Source: Symmetrospora coprosmae (lineage: Eukaryota > Basidiomycota > Cystobasidiomycetes > Symmetrosporaceae). From it: a stretch of 64,000 nt of DNA. The DNA lies in assembly GCA_008802785.1 (NCBI GenBank), contig VUYT01000034.1:62001-126000 (forward strand). Reading direction: 5' to 3'. A program made the translations under genes and the position numbers. Numbering within the stretch: the stretch's first letter is position 1; every line of letters begins with the position of its first letter. This document shows, one piece after another, positions 24,151 to 33,495 of this stretch. The notes under the pieces were generated by a model. That model saw only the letters and a list, made by a program, of their open reading frames with translations, had not been told where the DNA came from and did not search any database.

Positions 24151-26676
24151 GACTGTGACACGTTTTGATTCCACTCTGATCGATTTACTGAGGGCAAGGC
24201 TATTTCCATTTCATACGCAGAGCCTTGTGGGCATGATGTTCACAGAGTACGTGTCAACGTTGTCAAGCAAGCACGAATGGTACCATGGCATCTGAATGTT
24301 TCCCATTGATCAACGCCTTTTCTCTGTCTGCTGCAAAATCTGCCACACACAAACACTTGGCGTGCTAGAACCTAGACAAGTCTGACCGGTACCCAAGTCA
24401 TGGTCTCACGTATTAAGTCATTTTTGGCTACTGGACGAATTAGCTCCATAATGCGACAACTGCAAAAGTAATCCATTGCTCTCCATCATCGTTGCACAAA
24501 TGCACATTGTCTGTCACAAAACGCGTTTGCAAATATCGTCGAACCTTATTAGCGAGAATACATTGAGACTTTCCTACCTGTAAGCACACCATGTACTGAG
24601 TGTCGACGCGGTGGCTGTAGTATGACGGATCCGAGAAGTGTTTTGCAAGGATCGCTGGACCCCTTGCCACCGCTTCTTCGCACGACCTAAAAATGCTTGA
24701 AGAAGCTTGGAAGACACAGACAGCATCAGCATGCGGATCTCATAGAATCCAGCTATTCGTTTGCACCTGGGCGCGCGCTGAGTTGCGGGCGCTATAGGCG
24801 CTTCTTTGGAACCGGAGTCTGCGGGAGTGTCACGTCACGTGTTTGCCAGAATGTGTAATTTCGCAGTTATCGACAAAATGAAAGTCTGTACTGTTGCAAT
24901 TGTCTTTGCAGACTCGGCGCACAACGAGAGATTTGATTCACATATCTGATCACGCTAAAAGCTTATGTAGGACATATGCTCGCTTGCCTTCCCGTGACGA
25001 CGGGTTCAGTCAGGCGGGGAATACTTGATTGCAAGCGACATCATTCTGCCAAAACCGAGGGCTGCTGTCAGTTTTCTTTGCTGTTCCCTTCCGATCGACT
25101 GCCGAGGTTTTCGTGCAAGCTACAAGGCCACGCGACTTGGACGGAGTACGATAAAAGAGGACTCAAGAGGACACCATATAAGACTTCTTCTGCCATGCCT
25201 TGATCTGACTTCATGACGATTCCACCGACTCGCCTTGGCATTGTCAACCAGAAGGCATCGACAGGTTTCTGAGTCGAACGGAGTGTAAGCGTCTTCAAGC
25301 TGGTCAGGCTCGCACAGCCTGATCATACTTCTCGGCTCATTTTCACAGGCTGCTCTCACAGTCTGATGAATGTGGCTGGACTGCGCAGACCTGCGCTACG
25401 TTCGTAAGGCCCGTACCGTCGATGAAGGCCGAGGCGCCCGATACATTTTTCTTACAGTGGGATGGTATGATGCGTGACTCCTGCGGATTCATAGCGGCAG
25501 CCCTACAAGTTTAGCCTACTTCACTTTGATGTCTACGGCTCGCGATCTGAGGCTGCAAGGCCGCAACTCTGACTCGCGGCTGCGCATCTGTGCTGGCCGC
25601 TGATGCGCTGATCTCACATCTATCTCGCCCTTCTAGCCCGACAGACTCGCTGTCCCTGGCGACTGGACAGATCTTCGGGACAGATCTCTCGGGATCTGTC
25701 GTGGGATCGGGCGGTTACGTGCCTGCCTGCCCGGCACGAATCTGGTATAAACAAGCGATGCGTTCGGCGCAGTCTGCGCAGAGGCAGGCAGCACGAGTGC
25801 AATGTGCTTTTCAGTAAGCGCCAACGGTCATCGACGCCGGCAGCAGTAGCGGTACCTCGTGTCGAAGCTCGTGTTGCAGCCGCGATGCTCCGCTCCGCCC
25901 TGCGCGCAGCCCGCCTTAGCGCAGGAGCCGGACCCTTTCTAGCTCTCGGCTCTAGTATTACGCACCGAGGAGACTGAAGATCGGTACTGGCTGACTGCCA
26001 ATACCTCGCGACACCAGATGCGTTTCAATGTGTGGCGAACACAGGCTGATGGGGAAAACCCGCCGCCCACAACGAAGACCTGCCCCACCTCGCCAAATTG
26101 AACGCTCACTGTAAGATGGAAGCCCTTATTGGCCATCATCTACAACGGCTCCTCCGCCATTTGCTCTCAGCATGTGCTGGACACCCCTCCCGTGGGCTAT
26201 TCCATACGGGGCTCAAGGGAGAAGAGGAAAGTTGCGAGTTCCGTGCCCATGCCTGCTTTTACTTTACCCTTCGCCGCTTGCGCCACTTCGGTTGTCAGAT
26301 GGACTAGATGTCTTGGCTGAACGACTCTGATCGTGCTGCCATCCCGGTTGCCTCCATACGCAATGCTGCTCCCGCATGCATCGAGACTGGCGACGCTGGC
26401 GGGCTGGTCTCCTCACGAGCACGGAGACAAAAGCGACGGACCGTAGCCTACCTCGAAGTAACTGGGTTTCGCGATCAAATGGTTTCAAGGCAGGACGCCA
26501 GTCGAGAGGAGTCAAGGTCCGCAGATGCGAAAGCAGACGGCACAGATGAGCTGTCCTCAATAGACACGTACAGATCGTCAACGCAACAGCCACAATGGAG
26601 CTGACCCGCCGGACGGCTCTTCCATGACACCGAGCAGATACTCCCTTACATTGCAAAGCCTCCTACGGGGACACAC

Positions 26677-28775
26677 TCACTTGCAGCACTTTTGTCCATT
26701 GCTAGCTTCCTTCTTCTTCTGCTCCTCTTCATATAGTGGCCGCCATTCCGACAACCACCTATTCTTCGGGCCCTGAAGGATGCTCTTGCCTCTCTTCAGC
26801 CAGGCTCCGTACCCGGGCTTGGCCAGGATCTCATTTGTCTCGCCGTCGTATACGACCTGTCCGCGCAGAATGGTCTTCAGTGGCCAGTCGAGCATCTCAA
26901 ACCCTTCGTAGGGCGTGTAATCGCATTGAGCTTGAAAAGGGGATGTCAAGGGCCAATTAGCGAAAGAAAGCTCAGACTGCAAGATCGTTATCGGACTGAC
27001 AATGAAGCTGTAAGGAGGCAGGTCGCGCGACGGTCAGCTAACCAGCGCATTGTGAGACAGTATCCATTAGCATCCTCGTACTGACCTTGTCGACATGTAA
27101 GGTGAAGCTCTTCCGCTTGTGAGCGGGTCTCCAGATGATTAGATCCGCGTCACTTCCTGGCGCGATTGTGCCCTCTTAGAGTACGGGCAGAGGATTGCAT
27201 CAGCTACGAGATCACCGTCAGTCCAGACGGGAGGGGTGAGGACTCACTCTGCGGATACATGCCATACAGCTTGGCTGCTGTGGTAGAGTTGAGCTCCACG
27301 AACTTAGACACCGACATCCTGCCCTTGCAGACACCTTCGCTCCACAACAGCGGTCCTTTCGTCTCCACGCCGGGCAGACCATTCGGGATGTATCTGAAAT
27401 TCCCTCGAGGATTGTTTCCCGGGTTCTTGGTCAGACCGAGCTGTTTTGAGGGTGTTAGCTGGAATGGCCTCGGTCGCAAAATGACTCCAGGTGCTTGAGA
27501 CGCGCACCTGCTTTCCGAACTCGTCGTAGTACTTCGTCGGCGCATGATCGGACGAGAAGATCTGTAGCGCTCCGTTCATCAAACCCTCAAAGACGCGCTC
27601 CCTGTCTTCCGGGTTGTCCCTCAGAGGCGGGGCACAGCATGCTTTGGCGCCTGCATGCACATGAAGGTCAGCTGGCTGCCAGGCAAGAGCAACCGGTGTG
27701 ATATCCTTGCTCTCACCTTCGAAGCCTGGAGCACGCATCTCTGCTCCGGTCAAGAGCATGTAGTGCGGGCAGGTTTCGGCGTAAATGCTGAGCAGCTTTG
27801 CCTGAGCTTCGCGTATGACCCTGATTGCTTCTGGGGCCGAGACGTGCACGAAAAGGATGGGGCAGTCCATGATCTCGCTGAGTGCCAGCATGCGGTTCGT
27901 TGCCTCGGCTTCTACCACGGGAGGTCGGGAGGTACCGTGGTGCCAAGGTTCCGTCATCCCTCTGGCCTCAAGGTCCTTGGTGAACCACTCTATCATGTCG
28001 CTGTTCTCCGCGTGAACCACTGTCAAGACGAAGCATTAGATATCCGACTGTCTCCGGAGATTTAGGGGCAGCAGTATATGGTCATACACCTACTGACTGT
28101 AACTCCGTGCTGACGGGCGGCGTAGAAGGTGTCCAGGATCTGAGTATCATTCAGCTTAAGGGCCGGGTAGGTACAATAGATTTTGATGCTCGTGATTCCC
28201 TCGTCCATCAGTCCAACTAGCTCTTCGTGCATCTGCTGTTTGCTTGGATCGGTGACGATGACGTGAAACCCATAGTCGCATACCGCGTTGCCGTCCGCAA
28301 GTTCTGACGCCAAGGTGAGAGGGCATCAGCTGCAGACAGTCTCTAAGGGATCTCAGCGGACTCACTGTGATAGTCATCGACTGCGGCTTTCATGCTGCAT
28401 CCTCGGTTCTGAACGGCGAAGGCAAGGACGCTTGTCGTTCCGCCGCCAAGGGCAGATTGCGTTGCTGATGTCCAGTCATCGGCTGACTTTGCGCCTAGCG
28501 ACTTCGCAGCTGACTGTGCGATGTGTACGTGTGAATCTATGCCTCCTGGCTACCAAGGAAAGCCGTCAGTGAGAGAGCCAACATGCTGGGTGGAAGGTGT
28601 GGAAGCTCACAGTCACGTAGCCGCCCTCCGCGTCGATGACCTCGCAGCCATCTTCTGTAGGTATGGAGGGTGCCAACAGAGCAATCTTGCCGTCCTTGAT
28701 GCCTATATCCGATGCGAACTCGTCCGAAGCCGTCGCGACGATGGCGTTCTTGATGACCAAATCAAGGGAGAACAT
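26677..28775 (-). CDS. Dihydropyrimidinase / D-hydantoinase
   Basis: Eight exons (28775-28611, 28549-28366, 28303-28094, 28019-27717, 27650-27508, 27440-27248, 27174-27082, 26930-26677) give 514 residues, the normal size for the family. It is a cyclic amidohydrolase: PGGIDSHVHI supplies the first two metal histidines (near residues 62 and 64), GITSIKIYCTY the bridging lysine, VMVHAEN and LFVHVS the next histidines, and SSDHAPT the catalytic aspartate. ACCAPPLRD and KGTIAPGSDADLIIW are also family hallmarks. The enzyme opens the ring of 5,6-dihydrouracil or of 5-monosubstituted hydantoins to N-carbamoyl products in the cytosol. Its divergent partner is a D-carbamoylase, which points to hydantoins with D-stereochemistry. 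Allantoinase is a more distant alternative. The last intron uses the donor GTACGA. Confidence 0.9.
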
Positions 28776-29164
28776 GGCGACGAGTAAGGGAGGGCAGGAT
28801 GCGTGTAGAAAGTGATATGTGGAGTGAGCAGTTGTTGAGAGAAGAAGCACAGACAGGGTAAGAAGATGCTGCGGCTTTCATGTCAGTTCTGTGGCCGCTG
28901 CCGGTCGGACGCGTCTCTTCTCCCTTATCGTCGGCCTAATCTCGGTCATCGCGCTCGCCGGCGGGCAAGAGGCGGCAAGCTGGCCGCGGCCAACTGCCGA
29001 AGACTGCCTGAAGATTAACAGGGGGAGAGGACAGATGAGAACGTCTTTTCCAAGCAGTCAGCTCCCTACTGTCGACGTTCCTCTCCTCTGTTGCCTTTCC
29101 TTGTGCTCGCATACAGAATCTGCTCCCAGTCCTGCCCCACCCCGCCAGACCACATCTTGCCCAA
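28776..29164. promoter_or_regulatory. Divergent hydantoinase/carbamoylase promoter
   Basis: This 389-bp shared upstream region contains a GATA site, CTTATCG (28924-28930, CGATAAG on the other strand), the perfect palindrome TGGCCGCGGCCA (28981-28992) and, overlapping it, CGGCCAACTGCCG (28987-28999). The CGGCCAACT half matches the element in the aldolase/permease promoter. Confidence 0.55.
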
Positions 29165-30437
29165 ATGACGAGAACGCTGCGCGTGGCGGCTGTTCAGGTC
29201 GGCAGGATAGACCGCGGAACTTCCAAGATGGCGGTCGTAGAGCGTCTGATCGCCCTTCTCGAGAAGGCGCACACCCGGGAAGTCAGGGTCGCTGTGTTTC
29301 CCGAAACCACCTTCAGTAAGTGGATAGGCTTGCTCGCCCTCGAGCCAAAGTCTTCGACCGCCAGGAACGCTCATTTTCACTCTCGAATCCACAGGCACCT
29401 TCTTTCCACGATACTACTTCAAGGATCTCCAATCCGAAGAGCTAGCTTCGTACTTCGAGAAGGAGCCAGATACGCCCGAAGGCATCAGCGCAGTCGCGGA
29501 CCTCAAGCCTTTCTTCAAGCGAGCTGCCGAGCTGGGCATAGATGTCGCCATCGGATACGGAGAGCAGACTCCCGACGGCAAACGCTACAATACCGCTTCC
29601 TACTACTCTTCTGCGACCAAGAAGGTGGTAGGCAAGTATCGCAAGATTCACCTGCCCGGAACATTCGAGCCTTTCGATGCGGAGGATGCAAACGTCACAA
29701 ATCAACTCGAGAAGCGCTACTTCGTGCCCGGGAACCTGGGATTCAACGCTTTCAGGGCGCCGGGCCTCGAAGCAGTCACGAATTCCTCCAAGAACCCCAT
29801 CATCGGCATGCTCATTTGCAACGACAGGCGATGGGCAGAGGGATGGCGAGCCTACGGTCTTCAGGGCGTGGAGCTGATGTGCATCGGATACGTAAGCGTA
29901 ATATACCCACAGAAGGTATGCAAGGCACTGGCTAAATCCGAGCTTCAACATCCGTACGCCTGCCTGCAGAACACGACCGCATGGGCACCTCAACTCTGGG
30001 GTATCGACCCCGATTCTATGACACGCGAAGCAGCTGCAGCAGATGCTATGTTCCACCACAAGCTAGTCTGTCAAGCGCACGCGTACACAAATTCCAGTGA
30101 GTGGCTCGCATTCTCGCCTCATACGTGGATACCGTCGCTGATCGCTCGCGCGCATATTCATTTTATAGCTTTCCTTGTCGCATCTGCCAGATGCGGAATC
30201 GACGACGGAATCCACCCTCTCATCAGTGGAAGCATGATTGTGGATCCAGAAGGGCACATCGTCGCGGAGAACAAGACGGAGGAAGACGAGGTGGTCTGGG
30301 CAGACATTGACTTGGACGCATGCCAACAGGGCAAGCAGAAGACTTTCTGCTTCGAAAAGCACAGAAGGATCGAGCACTATGGGCTGTTGACAGAAAGGGC
30401 AGGCGTGGTGGAACCTCCAGAGATCGTAGAAGATTAA
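29165..30437 (+). CDS. N-carbamoyl-D-amino acid hydrolase (D-carbamoylase)
   Basis: Four exons (29165-29315, 29395-29891, 29970-30096, 30169-30437) give 347 residues. It is a carbon-nitrogen hydrolase of the nitrilase superfamily with the Glu-Lys-Cys triad in FPETTFSTFFPR, GKYRKIHLPG and MLICNDRRW. The details are those of bacterial D-carbamoylase: LEKRYFVPGNLGF, CNDRRWAEGWRAYGLQG, the GYNT turn, EDEVVWADIDLDAC and the final HRRIEHYGL. Beta-ureidopropionase, the pyrimidine-pathway relative, has a different sequence around the cysteine. The reaction is N-carbamoyl-D-amino acid to D-amino acid, ammonia and CO2. Divergent pairing with the hydantoinase gene fits consecutive steps. The strong likeness to bacterial enzymes suggests old horizontal transfer, followed by intron gain; this is inference. 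Confidence 0.92.
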
Positions 30438-30755
30438 GAGCTGGAGTTGGCCCTCCTTCACACGGTTTCACTGTACTTTAGTCTTGTTCCCTGCTCAATC
30501 CGGCCATATGCCAACGCATGCAGTCTACCTTCTCTGTCAGCGTGCCCGATGCACATGGACGGCCTGTTCTGACCTCTTCTTGCCCAGCAGCCGGAGCGTC
30601 AGGGTCGAGACTGGGCTACGTTTGCCGTAGCACTGCATTTCTGGCTCATCACCTCAAGGGAGACATGGAGAGGGAAGAGGTTGTTTGGATCGCGATGGCT
30701 CGCTATTACCTGTAACGCACATACATACGAACTGGACTGGGTACTGCAGTGTACT
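30438..30755. other. Convergent intergenic region
   Basis: Short space between the 3' ends of the carbamoylase and D-amino acid oxidase genes. No further feature was recognised. Confidence 0.5.
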
Positions 30756-32301
30756 CTACAGCATGGAGACTCGACCACCCGTCTTGATGACCTCGTCAAC
30801 GTTGCTGGACCTCGTAACTTCGCCAATCAGCCGCTGCACCTCTTCAGCGCAGCCCCAGCTGCACTGCCATCCGTAGCCTGCTTACAGAAGGTATAGGGAC
30901 ATATGGTCCAAATATCAGCATGCGCCGCCTTCGGGGCCTTTCAGCATACTGTGCCTTGTTCAGGGGCTGTCCTTACCTCCGTGCCCATAGTTATGTATGA
31001 CTGGAATGCCGGCCGATGTCCTCTTGTCGTCAATCTCCAGCCGGATGCCTGCATCCCTCGTTGGTCGAAAACCGACTATCGTGCTCTTGACGAGCTTCTC
31101 AAGGTCGGTAGGTGACGCAGGGTCGCTTGCGGACGAGGCGATAGGAGGGTAAGCGAGTTGCGGACAGATTTCGAGAGCTCTGCGTATGATATCTGCAGAG
31201 GTCTCCTGTCGTGGCTTGCCCGCCCTAGAGTGCCGCACCAGACGAACGGCAAGATGATGCGGCTCAGTCGTGTGCTGCGCTGGCCTAGCATGCATGACAC
31301 GAAACTCACCAGTCGTCCTTCTCCCGCGTTCCACCAATGATGACCTCCCCGCTCGCTCGAGGAATGATGTAGGTGCGCTCTCCTCCTTCGCCTCCAGCCA
31401 AGCTGCCGACCTGGCGTGTCCACCCGCTGCGAACCCAAGGCGCATTTAAGCAGAGCACCTGCCCTCTCACGGGATGGACCGTGTCGTCCTTGACGTCTGC
31501 TAGATGTATAGCCCCTAGTCCTGTGCAGTTGACAATGGCTCGGGGCTTACTCCTGCTGAACTCGCTCGCAGATCCTAGATCCGCGAGGCGGGGGACGCGC
31601 GCCATCACACCGCCCAGGGCTGACATTCGCTGGACGAGGTAATGCATATATCGGGCTGGCTCGATGGTCAAAGACGTGAAGGAACATGAGTGGGTCGCAA
31701 AGCCTGGGATTGACTCTGTTGGTAAGACGCGGAACTGTGCGAATGTATGCAGGGGCCGCTTCATCAGCTCTTTGTTGGGGATCAATGGCGGCTGTACACG
31801 ATCAAGGCGAATCTAGAGAACGTCCTCACATCTGGTAGCTGTTCGAGGAACCTAATGTGCTTTTCGTTGCCATCGTAGAACTCGGTCTGGGTGAGCCTCA
31901 TCAAACCTCTGCTCAAGCCTTGCTCTGCGTTCTCGGACTCCTGCCAGAGGACGTCAAAGGTCCGTTGGTCAAGGAAGCGTTGCCTCCAGTCGCCGTTGTC
32001 AGCGAACGAGAGGTGATGAGCTCCTGCTGCAGTTGATGCGTATCTGGCGTCGAGAGGGTCGGACGGTATGTGGTCCGCCAAAACCAGGACGGGGTGACCG
32101 GCTTCGAGCAGGCGCACGGCCGTTGTCAGACCGATGCATCCCGCGCCGACGACTGATGCAGGTGCAGGAGAGGCGGAAGGAAAATCAGGTCAGGTTCAGC
32201 GTGCTAGCAGATCCTTTCCAGGGGGAGAGATCGCTCGAGCAAGCAAGCTCTCCGTGCTAACCAATGACGGGATCCGGCAGAGGATGAGCATAGGAATGCA
32301 T
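30756..32301 (-). CDS. D-amino acid oxidase (FAD-dependent)
   Basis: Five exons (32301-32262, 32152-31830, 31791-31310, 31224-30977, 30877-30756) give 404 residues. The N-terminal dinucleotide-binding motif is VIVVGAGCIGLTTAVRLLEA. Later motifs are NCTGLGA, VHPVRGQVL, YIIPRASGEVIIGGT (with the substrate-carboxylate arginine) and HNYGHGGYGWQCSWGCA near the C-terminus, all standard for D-amino acid oxidase. It converts D-amino acids to 2-oxo acids with release of ammonia and hydrogen peroxide, normally in the peroxisome. The last three residues are SML, a non-canonical variant of the PTS1 signal. In this cluster it would consume the D-amino acid made by the carbamoylase and release its nitrogen. 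The first exon is short (40 nt) and its donor GTTAGC is weaker than the others, so the N-terminus is slightly less certain. Confidence 0.92.
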
Positions 32302-32571
32302 GGCTTCGGCCGGGACTGGGTTAGAGAGAAAAAGGATGCTCGATGGTGCGAGGCGAAGTGTACGATGTCAGCAGAGGGAGGAGACGGGGCCAGAAGACGT
32401 GGTTCATTCAGATTGAATGGCGTCGACTCTCCCTTCGCCGCCGGCCAGGCAGTCGGCTCTTGGCCGACCCTCTGCAAGACAGCGATAAGACTGAGCAATA
32501 ACGGATCGCTACCCACAGTGTCCTCTCCCTTTCGCAGGCAATCACACACATACACGTATATACACGCCAAC
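32302..32571. promoter_or_regulatory. Divergent oxidase/racemase promoter
   Basis: This 270-bp region is shared by the D-amino acid oxidase and racemase genes. It has CGGCTCTTGGCCG (32454-32466) followed 16 bp later by CGATAAG (32483-32489), the same two element types as in the other two cluster promoters. Confidence 0.5.
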
Positions 32572-33361
32572 ATGTCCCGACCAACAGTCCTCGTCATCAA
32601 CCCGAACTCGTCCGCTTCCATCACCGCTGGACTAGAGACATCTCTGTCGGCCATCTGTCCGCCCTCGGTGTCGCTGGAGTTCTACACAGCGCCCGACCAT
32701 GCTGCTAGAGCCATCAGCGACTTTCGGACAATGAACACTACGTCGACCCATTGCTACGAGGACCTGGTCATGCGCGGGGCTTTCCAGAAGTATGATGGCT
32801 TTATGGTCTGTTGCTGTGAGTGAGGACTCTCTTCACAATAACGGCCTCTAGTCACTCACTCCCCGATGACATTCGCTTCTCGTCCATGCAGTCTCGGATC
32901 ACCCACTTCAGCACATGATTAGAGAAGAACTCGGCCCGACGTCGCCTAAGCCGTGCATTGGGATGTTTGAGGCGGCGGTGACCGAGTGCCTGATGTTGTC
33001 GCGCAGGTTCGGGGTCGTGTGCACTGGCAGCGGGCCTAAACCTCTGCTGGTAAAGGGCGTGTCTTCCTTCTTGGGTGGGAGCGCGAGTGACCGATGGGCT
33101 GGATGCCTCACCTCTGGCCTTGCGGTTCTCGAGCTAAGGGAGGACGACCAGCAGGAGAGGGTTGAGCGAATGGTCAAGCAGACGGCAGGGAGGGTCGCGC
33201 AGATGGGAGCAGAGGCCATCATCATGGGGTGTGCTGGGTTTACAGGGATGGAGGGGCTGATGCAGGATGGGGTCAGGGAAGCAGGGTGTGCGGAGGTCAG
33301 GATAGTGGACGGTGCGAAAGCCGGGCTGCGGACTCTGGTTGGGATGCTGTCTGTTCAGTGA
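32572..33361 (+). CDS. Hydantoin racemase-like protein (Asp/Glu racemase superfamily, Dcg1-like)
   Basis: Two exons (32572-32815, 32892-33361) give 237 residues. The N-terminus TVLVINPNSSASITAGLE and the two cysteine motifs, MVCCFSDHPLQ near residue 80 and IIMGCAGF near residue 190, are those of hydantoin racemases and the fungal Dcg1 group; the two cysteines act as the acid/base pair that inverts the 5-carbon of the hydantoin ring. GIFEA-like GMFEAAVTECL and VVCTGSGPKP are also typical. Yeast DCG1 sits in the DAL cluster with no proven reaction. Here the neighbours (D-hydantoinase, D-carbamoylase, D-amino acid oxidase) make hydantoin racemisation the simplest role, letting both enantiomers feed a D-specific route. 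Allantoin racemisation is the main alternative. Confidence 0.88.
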
Positions 33362-33495
33362 TGGGGCAATGTCATGCAGTGTATGCTGTCCTCATGATTG
33401 GGTTGCCCTTGTTGTGGATGTGGACGTGTCAGTATCCTCCCTCTAGATCTCCCTCCCTGCTTCGCCCACGACGACTACAAAGGACGACGACAGCC

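Larger units (their letters stand above)
14384..26676. other. Gene-poor, repeat-bearing region
   Basis: About 12.3 kb without a credible protein-coding gene, far more than any other gap in the window. Base composition looks visibly more AT-rich than the flanks over much of it. Frames longer than 100 codons occur only inside the TTCGAA-rich part, where several strands and frames are open at once, so they reflect composition. No intact transposase, reverse transcriptase or integrase was recognised. The region holds an inverted pair of 100-bp repeats, a degenerate minisatellite and the TTCGAA array, listed separately. It separates the permease/aldolase pair from the other hydantoin genes. A centromeric, heterochromatic or insertion-site origin is possible but not shown. 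Confidence 0.7.

Noticed and set aside
21833-24209. Open frames of 179-201 codons on the minus strand
   Set aside because: They coincide with the TTCGAA-rich and purine-rich parts, where several frames on both strands are open; the translations are low-complexity strings of the hexamer with no family likeness.
16252-24840. Point-centromere reading of the CACGTG sites
   Set aside because: Point centromeres with CDEI are a budding-yeast trait; no CDEII/CDEIII-like arrangement is visible and basidiomycete centromeres are regional.
25939-26656. Short minus-strand frames next to the hydantoinase gene
   Set aside because: A VFVVGGGFSP string recalls flavoprotein motifs but nothing around it supports a gene or a clear remnant.
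26677-30437. Interpretation as the reductive pyrimidine (uracil) pathway
   Set aside because: Dihydropyrimidinase would fit, but the hydrolase matches D-carbamoylase rather than beta-ureidopropionase, no dihydropyrimidine dehydrogenase is present, and the racemase and D-amino acid oxidase have no place in uracil breakdown.
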